The notes under the pieces: generated by a model
Database searches by the model: none
Told to the model about the DNA's origin: nothing
The model's input: the letters and a program-made list of their open reading frames with translations, nothing else
Shown: piece after piece, positions 9,248 to 17,972 of the stretch
How positions within the stretch are numbered: position 1 is the first letter of the stretch
Layout: the number at the start of each line of letters is the position of its first letter
DNA from: Salipiger sp. H15
GTDB lineage: Bacteria; Pseudomonadota; Alphaproteobacteria; Rhodobacterales; Rhodobacteraceae
Reading direction: 5' to 3'
Assembly: GCF_040409955.1 (NCBI RefSeq)
Contig: NZ_CP123384.1
Span: 2,303,501-2,367,500, forward strand
DNA: 64,000 nucleotides
Position numbers and translations under genes: made by a program

Positions 9248-9305
9248 CCGCGCGCGCCAGGCACGCGGGGCCGCGGCAGGGACCAAGTACGACGGGGGCA
9301 GTGTT

Positions 9306-10628
9306 TTGCGCATCACCACGATTTCCGCGGCGCTTCTGGGGCTGACGGCGCTGGCCGCCTGCGAACGCCCCGAGGCCGTCCTGCCCGGCGACCGCCTTGG
9401 CGCACGCGAGATTCTGTCCTACGGCGGCGCGGATGACGTCACCCCGGCGAACCGGGCCGTGGCGATCGCGCTCGCGGGCCAGTCGAACGGCAGCGCGGCG
9501 CAGAGCCCGGTCTCGCCCTTCGCGCGCACCAATCACGCGGCGCTGTCGCTGCCGCTGCAGCCGGTCTTCGCCACCGCGATCGGCCAGGGCGACACCAAGC
9601 GCAACCGGCTCAACGTCGATCCGGTCTCGGACGGCAGCCGCATCTTCACCATGGATTCGGCCCACACGGTCAGCGCGGTCAGCACCGGCGGCCAGGTGCT
9701 CTGGCAGAAGAGCATGGTCCCGGTGCGCGACCAGGCCAAGCAGGCGCAGGGCGGCGGGCTCGCGGTCGAGGACGGGCGGCTCTACGTCGCCTCGGGCTTC
9801 GGCAAGCTGACCGCGCTCGACGCGGCCACCGGCGCCGAGGTCTGGACGCAGCAGCTTGGCGGCACCGCCACCGGCGCGCCCACGGTGCGCGGCGGGCTGG
9901 TCTACCTCACCTCGTCGGATTCCACCGGCTGGGCGATCGAGACCGGCAACGGCCGCATCCGCTGGCGGATCGACTACCCCGAGGATTACAACAACGTCGC
10001 CGGCGCCCCGGCCCCCGCGACGGACGGCGAGATGGTGGTCTTCGCCTTCGGCTCGGGCGCGCTGCAGGCGGCGTTCCGGCAGGGCGGCATGCGCCGCTGG
10101 ACCGCCGACGTGGCGGGCAGCCGCAACGGCCGGGCGCTGGCCAGCATCACCGACATCACCGGCGATCCGCTGATCTCGAACGGCACGGTCTATGCGGGCA
10201 ACCACTCGGGCCGGGTCGTGGCGCTGGCGCTGTCGAGCGGCGAGCGGCTGTGGACGGCGCGCATGGGCGCGCTCGACGCGGTCTGGCCGGCGGGGGACTC
10301 GGTATTCCTCGTCTCCGACATCAACCAGCTCGTGCGCCTGAACGCCGCCACCGGCGAGCAGGTCTGGGCGGTCGACCTGCCGGGCTACAAGAAGGTGCGC
10401 ACGCCGCAGAAGCGCCGCGACAGCGCCTACGTGAACCACGGGCCGATCCTCGCGGGCGGGCGGCTCCTCGTCGCCTCCTCGGATGGGCTGATCCGCGCCT
10501 TCGACGCGGCCTCGGGCCAGCTTGTCGGCACCACGCCGATCGCGGGCGGCGCGACCACCCGGCCGATCGTGGTGAACGGCACGCTCTACGTGGTCTCGGG
10601 CGAGGGCGTTCTGCACGCCTATCGCTGA
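9306..10628 (+). CDS. bamB: outer-membrane assembly lipoprotein, PQQ-like beta-propeller
   Basis: BAM-complex scaffold lipoprotein that helps insert beta-barrel proteins into the outer membrane. Eight-bladed propeller signatures recur (for example GGQVLWQKS, TGAEVWTQQLGG, SGERLWTARMG, TGEQVWAVDLPG). I place the start at a TTG at 9306 (GGGGG eight bases upstream): it gives a proper lipoprotein signal, MRITTISAALLGLTALAAC, with Cys19 as the lipidated residue. Earlier in-frame ATGs would put 20 or more unneeded residues in front of the signal and overlap the upstream gene. Length 440 residues, normal for alphaproteobacterial BamB. Unlike Escherichia coli, der is not next door; it lies at 40.8 kb. 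Confidence 0.92.
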   Translation: MRITTISAALLGLTALAACERPEAVLPGDRLGAREILSYGGADDVTPANRAVAIALAGQSNGSAAQSPVSPFARTNHAALSLPLQPVFATAIGQGDTKRNRLNVDPVSDGSRIFTMDSAHTVSAVSTGGQVLWQKSMVPVRDQAKQAQGGGLAVEDGRLYVASGFGKLTALDAATGAEVWTQQLGGTATGAPTVRGGLVYLTSSDSTGWAIETGNGRIRWRIDYPEDYNNVAGAPAPATDGEMVVFAFGSGALQAAFRQGGMRRWTADVAGSRNGRALASITDITGDPLISNGTVYAGNHSGRVVALALSSGERLWTARMGALDAVWPAGDSVFLVSDINQLVRLNAATGEQVWAVDLPGYKKVRTPQKRRDSAYVNHGPILAGGRLLVASSDGLIRAFDAASGQLVGTTPIAGGATTRPIVVNGTLYVVSGEGVLHAYR

Positions 10629-10651
10629 GGCCGGGCATCACCGGAAGCTTG

Positions 10652-10684
10652 ACGGGCGGCACCGCAAAGGGGGCCGCCCGTTTC
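10652..10684 (+). terminator. intrinsic terminator after bamB
   Basis: ACGGGCGGC pairs with GCCGCCCGT across a 15-base loop, followed by TTTCCGTTT. It lies 24 bases after the bamB stop and ends the yfgM-bamB transcript. The GntR gene converges from the other side. Confidence 0.7.
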
Positions 10685-10706
10685 CGTTTCCGGCGGCGGA
10701 ATTCTC

Positions 10707-11711
10707 TCAGGCGGTGGAGGCCAGCGGCGCCTCGCGCCGGCGGCAGCGGTCGAGCAGCGGTGGCAGCGTGTTGCGCAGCTCCTGGCTGTCGGGGGTGTGT
10801 CGGTACTCGAAGGCGCTCTGTCCGGGCGCGAGCCGCGCCGCGAGGTAATCGGCGCCGGTGGCGTAGATCAGCACGTCGGCATCGGCGATGCGGGCGCGCG
10901 CCTCTTCGCTCTCGTCGCCGCGCACCACCATGCTGAGCTGGCTCAGGTGCGGCGCGTAGCGCATGACGTTGGCCTTCATCATCGACACGTAGGTCGGGAA
11001 GTAGGAATAGCCCACCACCGTCGCCTCGGGCGGGATGGCGGCCAGCGCCACCCGCGTCGCCTCGTTCGGGATGACCGTGAGGCCGAGCACCTCGGCATTC
11101 GGGAAGAGCTCGCGCGCCCGCGGCAGCAGCGTGCGCGGCGACAGGACGATGTCGAAATCCTGCGGCGGCGCGGCCTCGATCTCGTCGATCAGCCGCGGCT
11201 CGATGCTGTCGCCGGGCGCGAGGTGCGGGCGCACGTCGGCGGCATAGGCGCGGGTCGCCTCGGCGAAATTGCCCAGCATCAGCACCCGCAGCGCGCGGGC
11301 GTTGCGCGGCCGGTCCATGCCGATGCGCGTGGCAAGCTCGGCGCGGTCGATGCCGCAGTCACGGGCCAGCGAGATGAGGTTGGTGATTGCCCGCTCCAGC
11401 GCGTGGAACTTCTCGGGGTCGGCGACGGGCGCGTTCGGGCTGACATAGGTGCCGGAGCCGACGCGCCCCTCGACGTGCCCGGCACCCTGCAGAGCCGCGT
11501 AGACATTGCTGACGGTGACCGGGGACAGGTTCAGCTGCCGCGCCAGCGCGCGCACCGAGGGCAGCCGTGCGCCGATCGGCAATTCCCCGGAGGCGATGCC
11601 GAACTCGAGCGCGCCGCGCAGCTGTTGCGGGACCGGGACGGTGGCGTCGGGGTCTATCGCTTCCGCGATCCTCGAGAGGGCCTCGTCAAGTTGTGCCTGT
11701 CTGGCTGTCAT
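10707..11711 (-). CDS. GntR-family transcriptional regulator
   Basis: A 334-residue cytoplasmic DNA-binding protein. The N-terminal winged helix is typical GntR (LPIGARLPSVRALARQLNLS ... GSGTYVSP). The C-terminal ~230 residues are neither an FCD nor an obvious UTRA nor a MocR aminotransferase domain. They alternate short beta-strands and helices (VLMLGNF, DIVLSP, TVVGYSYFPTYVS, DVLIYATG), reminiscent of a Rossmann or periplasmic-binding-protein-like sensor; that is inference. The start at ATG 11711 (MTARQAQLDEAL) leaves the AT-rich leader and a perfect inverted repeat at 11776-11793 upstream as a probable autoregulatory site. The neighbouring aminotransferase and deacetylase genes on the same strand are its likely targets. 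Confidence 0.9.
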   Translation of the reverse strand: MTARQAQLDEALSRIAEAIDPDATVPVPQQLRGALEFGIASGELPIGARLPSVRALARQLNLSPVTVSNVYAALQGAGHVEGRVGSGTYVSPNAPVADPEKFHALERAITNLISLARDCGIDRAELATRIGMDRPRNARALRVLMLGNFAEATRAYAADVRPHLAPGDSIEPRLIDEIEAAPPQDFDIVLSPRTLLPRARELFPNAEVLGLTVIPNEATRVALAAIPPEATVVGYSYFPTYVSMMKANVMRYAPHLSQLSMVVRGDESEEARARIADADVLIYATGADYLAARLAPGQSAFEYRHTPDSQELRNTLPPLLDRCRRREAPLASTA

Positions 11712-11775
11712 GGAATGCCACTGCTGCAAAGCGCCGAGAGGAACAAGATATTGCAACATATATATTCGCGCCGGA

Positions 11776-11793
11776 ATACATGCCAAGATGTAT
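11776..11793. promoter_or_regulatory. probable GntR operator (perfect inverted repeat)
   Basis: ATACAT-N6-ATGTAT, a perfect 6-6-6 inverted repeat, lies 65 bases upstream of the regulator start in the most AT-rich stretch of the region (about 11745-11810, with TTGCAACATATATATTC). Symmetry and place fit autoregulation by a dimeric winged-helix protein. The assignment is inference. Confidence 0.5.
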
Positions 11794-11879
11794 CATTGCA
11801 CGAGAGCGAGATCAGAAGGGTGGCAGGGATACACGCCTTTTGAGGGGGGTGGGCCGGTGAGCGGCTCGCGATTAGGCGA

Positions 11880-11905
11880 AAAGGGCGCCCCGCGGGGCGC
11901 CCTTT
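11880..11905 (-). terminator. bidirectional intrinsic terminator after the aminotransferase
   Basis: AAAGGGCGCCCC pairs perfectly with GGGGCGCCCTTT over a two-base centre. It is 23 bases past the aminotransferase stop (leftward) and separates that operon from the GntR gene. Confidence 0.8.
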
Positions 11906-11927
11906 CCTGTTCGGAGAATGCTGGAGT

Positions 11928-13310
11928 TCAGACGAGGCCCTCGGCCTGCACCCACTCCCAGCCGCGGTCGAGCGCGCGGCCGAGCCGGGCGAGGATCTGG
12001 TCGATGTCCTCCTCGGTGACGATCAGCGGCGGGCAGAGCGCCACGGTCTCGTAGACCGCGCGCAGGATCAGGCCCTCTTCGGCGCAGAACTTCACCACCT
12101 GCGGCGCGACCTTGCCCGCGGGCTCGAAGCTGAGGCGCTTGGCCTTGTCCTTGGCAAGCTCGATCCCGGCGATGAGGCCGACACCGCGCACCTCGCCGAC
12201 CAGCGGATGATCGGCGAACTTGCGCAGCCCCTCCTGGAACTTCGCCTCGAGCCGGGCGGCGTTGCCCATGAGGTCCTGTTCCTCGATGATCTTGAGGTTC
12301 TCGAGCCCCACCGCGCAGGCGACCGGGTGCCCCGAGCCGGTGAAGCCGTGGCCGAAGGTGCCGAGCTTGGCGGTGTGATCGGCGATGGTGCCATAGACCT
12401 TGTCGTTCACGATGATCGCGGCCAGCGGCATGTAGGACGAGGTGAGCTGCTTCGAGGTCACCATGATGTCGGGCGTGAAGCCGTATTTCTGGCAGCCGAA
12501 GGGCGCGCCGCAGCGGCCGAAGCCGTTGATGACCTCGTCCGAGACCAGCAGGATGTCGTACTTGTCGCAGAGCGCGCGGATGCCCGGCCAGTAGCCCTCG
12601 GGCGGGGTCATTACGCCACCGGCGCCCATCACCGGCTCGCCGATGAAGGCAGCGATGGTCTCGGGGCCCTCGGCGAGGATGGTGTCCTCGGCCTCTTTCA
12701 GCAGGCGCGCGGTGAACTCGGCTTCGGTCTCGCCCTCCTCGGCCCATTTCCAGTAATGCGGGCAGGTGAGGTGGGTGACCGGGATCGCCGGCAGGTCGAA
12801 GTCCTTGTGGTTCGCCGGCAGGCCGGTCAGCGAGCCCGAGGCCACGGTGATGCCGTGGTAGCCCTTGTTGCGGGCGAGGAACTTCTTCTTGCCGGTGCGG
12901 CCGAGCGCGTTGTTGTAGAACCAGACCATCTTGATGACGGTGTCGTTCGCCTCGGAGCCGGAGTTGGTGAAGAACACCCGGTTCATGCCCTCGGGCGACA
13001 TCTCGGCCAGCTTCTCGGCAAGGCGGATCGAGGGCTCATGCGCCTTGTGCGCGAAGCTGTGGTAGTAGGGCAGCTCGGCCATCTGCCGCGCGGCGGCCTC
13101 GACGAGGCGCGGCTGCGAGAAGCCGACGGCGACGGACCAGAGACCGGCGAGCCCCTCGATGTACTGCTTGCCCTCGGAATCGTAGACGTGGACGCCCTCG
13201 CCACGGGTGATGATCATCGGCCCCTGCTCCTCGTGGAGGCGCATGTTCGTGTAGGGGTGCATGCTGTGTGCGATGTCCGAGGCATGCAGCGAATTGGGGA
13301 TCTTGTTCAT
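11928..13310 (-). CDS. class III (omega) aminotransferase, PLP-dependent
   Basis: A 460-residue fold-type I aminotransferase moving amino groups from an omega-amine to pyruvate or a 2-oxo acid. Visible signatures: GSEANDTVIKM (PLP phosphate cup), DEVINGFGR (Asp binding the pyridine nitrogen), and SKQLTSSYMPLAA with the Schiff-base lysine. The sequence resembles putrescine/taurine-pyruvate transaminases (SpuC/Tpa type). The preceding gene is an acetylpolyamine deacetylase homologue, which makes a putrescine or other diamine substrate the best guess; taurine cannot be excluded. Start ATG 13310 with CGGAGT upstream. It is 32 bases downstream of the deacetylase in one operon. Confidence 0.93.
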   Translation of the reverse strand: MNKIPNSLHASDIAHSMHPYTNMRLHEEQGPMIITRGEGVHVYDSEGKQYIEGLAGLWSVAVGFSQPRLVEAAARQMAELPYYHSFAHKAHEPSIRLAEKLAEMSPEGMNRVFFTNSGSEANDTVIKMVWFYNNALGRTGKKKFLARNKGYHGITVASGSLTGLPANHKDFDLPAIPVTHLTCPHYWKWAEEGETEAEFTARLLKEAEDTILAEGPETIAAFIGEPVMGAGGVMTPPEGYWPGIRALCDKYDILLVSDEVINGFGRCGAPFGCQKYGFTPDIMVTSKQLTSSYMPLAAIIVNDKVYGTIADHTAKLGTFGHGFTGSGHPVACAVGLENLKIIEEQDLMGNAARLEAKFQEGLRKFADHPLVGEVRGVGLIAGIELAKDKAKRLSFEPAGKVAPQVVKFCAEEGLILRAVYETVALCPPLIVTEEDIDQILARLGRALDRGWEWVQAEGLV

Positions 13311-13342
13311 CTGTTAACTCCGAATTCCTGTTTGACGCGCCA

Positions 13343-14380
13343 TCAGGCTGCGCGCGGGTCCTTGCCGAGAAACCCTCCCATGAAGGAGGTCAGCGACGTG
13401 GCAAGGTCGGGGGACAGGTATCCGCCCTCCTGCACGATCACCGTGGGGTAACCCGCCGCGGCAATCCGGCGTCCCGCTTCGGCGAAACCATCGAAGCTGA
13501 CCTTCATGCCGTCAAGGGGGTCATTTTCATGCGCGTCGAGCCCGAGGCTGAGCACCAGCGCGCCGGGCGCATAGGCGGCGATGCGTTCGAGCGCATGATC
13601 GAGGGCGGCGAGCCAGCCCGCGTCGGTGGTGCTGCGCGGCAGCGGCAGGTTGAGGTTGAACCCCCGTCCCGCGCCGCTGCCCGTCTCGTGGGCATAGCCG
13701 GTGTAGAAGGGGTAGTAGTCATGCGTCTCGGCATGGACCGAGACCATCAGCACGTCGGCGCGGTCGTAGAAGATCGCCTGCGTGCCGTTGCCGTGGTGCA
13801 CGTCGATGTCGAGCACCGCGACGTGGCTGTGCGCCCGGCGCAGGTGCTGCGCGGCGATGGCGGTGACGTTCATCAGGCAGTGCCCGCCCGCCACGTCGGC
13901 GGTGGTGTGGTGCCCCGGCGGGCGGCAGAGCGCGTAGGCCGCGCGCTCGCCCGCCATCACCGCCTCGGCGGCGGCCACGGCGCAGTCGGCGGCGCGGCGG
14001 GTGGCCAGCCAGCTCTTCGGGCCGATCGGCGCCGAGGTGTCGGACATGTGCCAGCCGGCGCGGGCGACGATGGTCTCGGGGTAGGTGGTCACCGGCCCGC
14101 GCGGAAAGACGTTGGGCACCACCTCGGGACCGGCGTTCGGCAGCTTCTGCCACGCCTCCCAGCCGGTTTCGAGAAAGCGCAAGAACTCCGGCGTGTGCAC
14201 CGCCTCGAGCGTCGCGCGCGGCGCTTCCGGCGGGCTCTCGGTGCCGAGATCGAGCCGCGAAAGCCCGTCGAGCAGCAGCATCGCGCGCTCGGCCCGCTCG
14301 GCGTTGCGCACCACCGTGCCATGGGTGAGACGGAAGCTCGGGTCGTGCCCCTCGGTCTCGGGGGCGTAGAAACATTTCAT
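13343..14380 (-). CDS. histone-deacetylase-like amidohydrolase (acetylpolyamine amidohydrolase type)
   Basis: A 345-residue arginase-fold zinc hydrolase. All the deacetylase motifs are present: PPGHHT (tandem catalytic His), DIDVHHGNGTQ (zinc ligands), LGLDAHENDP, and EGGY near the end. The length matches bacterial acetylpolyamine amidohydrolases. It likely releases acetate from N-acetylputrescine or a similar amide, and the following transaminase would then oxidise the free amine. First gene of the operon, divergent from pqiA across a 182-base gap. Substrate inferred from context. Confidence 0.9.
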   Translation of the reverse strand: MKCFYAPETEGHDPSFRLTHGTVVRNAERAERAMLLLDGLSRLDLGTESPPEAPRATLEAVHTPEFLRFLETGWEAWQKLPNAGPEVVPNVFPRGPVTTYPETIVARAGWHMSDTSAPIGPKSWLATRRAADCAVAAAEAVMAGERAAYALCRPPGHHTTADVAGGHCLMNVTAIAAQHLRRAHSHVAVLDIDVHHGNGTQAIFYDRADVLMVSVHAETHDYYPFYTGYAHETGSGAGRGFNLNLPLPRSTTDAGWLAALDHALERIAAYAPGALVLSLGLDAHENDPLDGMKVSFDGFAEAGRRIAAAGYPTVIVQEGGYLSPDLATSLTSFMGGFLGKDPRAA

Positions 14381-14511
14381 CTGGCTCGACCTCCACGTTG
14401 CTGCTTTTTCTGCCCGAAGTGGTAGCGGCTCGCCCCCCGCTTGTCGATGGAGCCGCCCCGGTCCGGCGGCGGGCGCGGCAGGATTGCCCGCTTGGCAGGC
14501 AGCGTGAAAGC

Positions 14512-14525
14512 TCTGGCGCGCCAGA
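14512..14525. promoter_or_regulatory. 14-base palindrome in the divergent deacetylase/pqiA promoter region
   Basis: TCTGGCGCGCCAGA, a perfect palindrome, lies 38 bases before the pqiA start in the 182-base gap between two divergent operons. It could be an operator for either. Nothing else recognisable is in the gap. Confidence 0.25.
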
Positions 14526-14562
14526 CCTTTCCTTGCCGTGCGCCGCGCTCTAGATTGGGCGC

Positions 14563-15255
14563 ATGAGCCTCGCCGACGCCATTGCCTCCGAACTGCCGCC
14601 GCAGATTTCTCCGGCCATGCCGCCGCCCGCCTTCACCGCGGAGCAGGCCTCGCATCTCATTGCCTGCCCGCTCTGCGACACGCTGCACGAGGAGCGCGAC
14701 GTGGCCACCGGCGAGACCGCCCGCTGCGCGCGCTGCCACGAGGTGCTGCAGGCGCCGCGCAGCATGGCGATGACGCGGATCATCATGCTGGCGCTCTCGG
14801 CGCTGGTGCTGATGGTGGCGGCGATCTTCTTTCCCTTCCTCGAGCTCTCGGTGGCGGGGCGGGTGCAGCGCAGCTCGCTGCTCGACACGATCCTCGCCTT
14901 CTCGAACGGGCTGACGGCGCCGCTGACCATCGCCATGGCGGCGCTGATCGTCATCCTTCCGTCGATCCGCTTCCTGTCGCTGGTCTACGTGCTGGCGCCC
15001 ATGGCCTTCGGCCACCGCCCGGCCCGGCACGCGGAGTTCTTCTTCCGCCTTGCCGACCACCTGCAGCCCTGGGCCATGGCCGAGGTGTTCATCGTCGGCG
15101 TCGCGGTGGCGCTGGTCAAGGTGGCGGGGCTGGCGCACCTGTCGATCGGCCCGGCCTTCTGGGCCTTCGTGGCGCTGGTGATCGTCACCGTGCTCAAGGA
15201 CAACTTCATGTGCAGGGTGACCGTATGGAAGACGCTCGAAACGCGCCGGTCCTGA
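14563..15255 (+). CDS. pqiA: paraquat-inducible protein A, first copy
   Basis: A 230-residue inner-membrane protein. The N-terminus has a zinc-ribbon-like pair, CPLCDTL ... CARCHEV (residues ~35-63), then four transmembrane helices, the second half of the classic PqiA domain. PqiA works with the MCE-domain protein PqiB and lipoprotein PqiC to move lipids between the two membranes. In Enterobacteria one polypeptide carries two such halves; here they are two genes overlapping by 31 bases. ATG 14563 was chosen because it directly follows the gap and gives the conserved N-terminal length. Confidence 0.9.
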   Translation: MSLADAIASELPPQISPAMPPPAFTAEQASHLIACPLCDTLHEERDVATGETARCARCHEVLQAPRSMAMTRIIMLALSALVLMVAAIFFPFLELSVAGRVQRSSLLDTILAFSNGLTAPLTIAMAALIVILPSIRFLSLVYVLAPMAFGHRPARHAEFFFRLADHLQPWAMAEVFIVGVAVALVKVAGLAHLSIGPAFWAFVALVIVTVLKDNFMCRVTVWKTLETRRS

Positions 15256-15857
15256 CCGCGCGCCGCGCCGGCATGATCGCCTGCACCGAATGCGGCAAGG
15301 TCCACGTGCCGGGCCCCGAGCGCTGCGAGCGCTGCGGCTCGCGCCTCAGCAGCCGCGACGAGACCTCGCTGCAGCGGGTCTGGGCCTGGCTGGGGGCGGG
15401 GCTGGTGGTCTACGTGCCGGCCAATGTCTACCCGATGCTGAAGACGACGCTGCTCGGCAAGACCACCGACAGCACGATCTTCGGCGGGGTGCTCGACCTC
15501 ATGCACCACGGCGCCTACGGCATCGCCGGGATCGTCTTCTTCGCCTCGATCATGATCCCGATCTCCAAGTTCATCGCCATCGCCTACCTCGCGCTCAGCG
15601 TGACCCACCGGGTGAAGCTGGCGCCCGGCACGCGCCAGCACCTCTACGAGGTGGTGGAATTCGTCGGCCGCTGGTCGATGATCGACGTCTTCGTGGTGGC
15701 CATTCTTGCATCGCTCGTGCAGCTCGACTTCGCCGCGGCGATCAATCCCGGGATTGCAGCGATAAGCTTTGCACTTTCCGTTGCATTCACAATGCTTTCG
15801 GCACAGAGCTTCGACCCGAGGCTGATCTGGGATGCGAGCGAGGACCCTGAAACATGA
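15225..15857 (+). CDS. pqiA: paraquat-inducible protein A, second copy
   Basis: A 210-residue partner of the previous gene, starting at ATG 15225 inside its 3' end. N-terminal zinc ribbon CTECGKV ... CERCGSR, then about four transmembrane helices (WAWLGAGLVVYVPANVYPML opens the first), with the PqiA signature VYVPANVYPML. The two halves together reproduce the full double-domain PqiA. Its stop shares ATGA with the PqiB start, so all three are translationally coupled. Confidence 0.9.
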   Translation: MEDARNAPVLTARRAGMIACTECGKVHVPGPERCERCGSRLSSRDETSLQRVWAWLGAGLVVYVPANVYPMLKTTLLGKTTDSTIFGGVLDLMHHGAYGIAGIVFFASIMIPISKFIAIAYLALSVTHRVKLAPGTRQHLYEVVEFVGRWSMIDVFVVAILASLVQLDFAAAINPGIAAISFALSVAFTMLSAQSFDPRLIWDASEDPET

Positions 15858-17959
15858 GTGACCCGAAACCGGCATCCCTGGAGGTCGAACCGCAGCGCCG
15901 CTCGGCATGGCGCAACCTCTCGCTGGTCTGGCTGGTGCCGATCGCGGCGCTGGCGGTCACGCTCTTCGTCGCGTGGCAGAGCTTTGCCGAGCGCGGCGCC
16001 CGGATCGAGATCACCTTCGAGAACGCCGCCGGCATCACCGCCGAGGAAACCACCATCCGCTACCGCGACGTGATCGTCGGCACGGTCGAGGAGGTGGTCT
16101 TCTCGGACGACCTCGCGGAGGTGCGGGTCAGCGCCCGGATCGACCGCAACGTCGCCGACTCGCTGCCCGACGACGCCGAGTTCTGGGTGGTGCGCCCCGA
16201 GGTCTCGGCCTCGGGCATCAGCGGCCTCTCGACGGTGCTCTCGGGCGTCTACATCGAGGCCGGCTTCACCCCGGAAGAGGGCTCGCAGGCGCGCAGCTTC
16301 CGCGGCCTCGACCAGACGCCGCTGGTGCGGCCCGGCGTGAAGGGCACCCGCATCACCATCCGCGCCGAGGACGGCACGCAGCTCTCGGCCGGGGCGCCGA
16401 TCTTCTACCAGGGGATCGAGGTCGGCCGGATCGAGACGCCGCGCCTGCTCGAGCGTGGCAACGGCGTGGTCGTGGATGCCTTCATCGAATCCCCGAACGA
16501 CCGCCGCATCACCACCGCGACGCGGTTCTGGGACACCTCGGGCTTCTCGGTCAACATCGGCCCCTCGGGGCTCAACCTCTCGGTCGGCTCGGTCGCGGCG
16601 CTGATCCGCGGCGGCATCGCCTTCGACACGGTGGTCTCGGGCGGCAGCCCGGTGCCCGCGGGCTATGCCTTCGACCTCTACGACGACGAGGCCGCGGCGC
16701 GCGACAGCCTGTTCTCCGAGACCATCTCGAACGCGGTCGAGCTGACCGCCGAGTTCGATGAGTCGGTGCGCGGGCTCGAGGTCGGCTCGTCGGTCACCTA
16801 CCGCGGCCTGCGGGTCGGACGGGTCACCGCCATCGGCGCCTTCATCGACGGCGAGGGCGAGAACCAGACCGTGCGGCTGCGCACGACGCTGTCGATCGAC
16901 CCGCGCGCGCTCGGCCTCGAGGAGGACGCGCCGCAGGCCGACACCATCGCCTTCCTTGCCAACGCGGTGAAGAACGGGCTGCGCGCGCGGCTTGCCTCGC
17001 AGAACCTCTTCACCCAGTCGCTGGTGGTGGAACTGGCCGAGATCCCCGACGCCGAGCCCGCCACCTTCGGCATCTTCGCGCAGGACGCGCCGCTGATCCC
17101 GACCGTGGAATCCGACCTGCCCGACATCACCGCTACCGCCGAGGGGCTGTTCCAGCGCATCAACGACTTGCCGGTCGAGGAGCTGCTCGACCAGGCCATC
17201 GACACGCTTGCCTCGATCGAGAACTTCACCGCCAACCCGCGGCTGCGCGACGCGCCCGAGGCGGTCATCGGCCTGCTCGAGGACGCGCGCGGGCTGATCG
17301 GATCGGAGGAGATCAAGGCGATCCCCGGCGAGCTGCGCGGCACCGTCGCCGAGCTGCGCGGGGTGATCGAGGACATGCGCGCCGCCGGCGCGGTGCAGCA
17401 GCTGGTCGACGCGCTCGAGGCGGCCGAGGCCGCCGCCGAGGAGGTGAGCGGTGTCGCGGGATCCGTCGACGAGACCATGGCCGGCGTGCCCGACCTCGTC
17501 GAGGACCTGCGCGCGCTCACCCAGAAGGCCACCGCGCTCGACCTCGAGAGCTTCCTCGCCGATGCCGGGCAGTTCCTCGACGGCGCGGGCAAGTTCGTCG
17601 ACCAGGACAGCACCCGCCAGCTGCCCGCCGACCTCTCGGCCATGCTGCAGGAGGCGCAGGGCGCGCTCTCCGAGCTGCGCGCCGGGGGCGTGATCGAGAA
17701 CACCAATGCCACGCTTGCCTCGGCGCGCGACGCCGCCGCGGCGGTCGAGGAGGCGGCGGCGACGCTGCCCGACCTCTCGGCCCGCATCCAGCGCCTCGTC
17801 GCCGAGGCGGAATCGGTGATCTCGGGCTATGACGGCAACTCCGCCTTCAACCGCCAGACCGTCTCGGCGCTGCGCGAGGTTCAGACCGCCGCCGAGGCGC
17901 TGAACAAGCTCGCCCGCTCGATCGAACGCAACCCCAACTCGCTGCTCTTCGGCCGCTGA
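15854..17959 (+). CDS. pqiB: PqiB, MCE-domain lipid transport protein
   Basis: A 701-residue protein with one N-terminal transmembrane helix (WLVPIAALAVTLFVAW) and three successive MCE/MlaD modules (about residues 45-135, 160-250, 285-390; each has a [IV]xYRGxxVGxV-type strand such as TYRGLRVGRVTAIG). A long alanine/glutamate-rich helical region at residues ~430-690 forms the needle-like stalk. The MCE rings form a periplasm-spanning tunnel for lipid movement. The length exceeds E. coli PqiB (~546) because of the longer stalk. Operon with pqiA and pqiC. Confidence 0.93.
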   Translation: MSDPKPASLEVEPQRRSAWRNLSLVWLVPIAALAVTLFVAWQSFAERGARIEITFENAAGITAEETTIRYRDVIVGTVEEVVFSDDLAEVRVSARIDRNVADSLPDDAEFWVVRPEVSASGISGLSTVLSGVYIEAGFTPEEGSQARSFRGLDQTPLVRPGVKGTRITIRAEDGTQLSAGAPIFYQGIEVGRIETPRLLERGNGVVVDAFIESPNDRRITTATRFWDTSGFSVNIGPSGLNLSVGSVAALIRGGIAFDTVVSGGSPVPAGYAFDLYDDEAAARDSLFSETISNAVELTAEFDESVRGLEVGSSVTYRGLRVGRVTAIGAFIDGEGENQTVRLRTTLSIDPRALGLEEDAPQADTIAFLANAVKNGLRARLASQNLFTQSLVVELAEIPDAEPATFGIFAQDAPLIPTVESDLPDITATAEGLFQRINDLPVEELLDQAIDTLASIENFTANPRLRDAPEAVIGLLEDARGLIGSEEIKAIPGELRGTVAELRGVIEDMRAAGAVQQLVDALEAAEAAAEEVSGVAGSVDETMAGVPDLVEDLRALTQKATALDLESFLADAGQFLDGAGKFVDQDSTRQLPADLSAMLQEAQGALSELRAGGVIENTNATLASARDAAAAVEEAAATLPDLSARIQRLVAEAESVISGYDGNSAFNRQTVSALREVQTAAEALNKLARSIERNPNSLLFGR

Positions 17960-17972
17960 GAGGAGACCCCGC

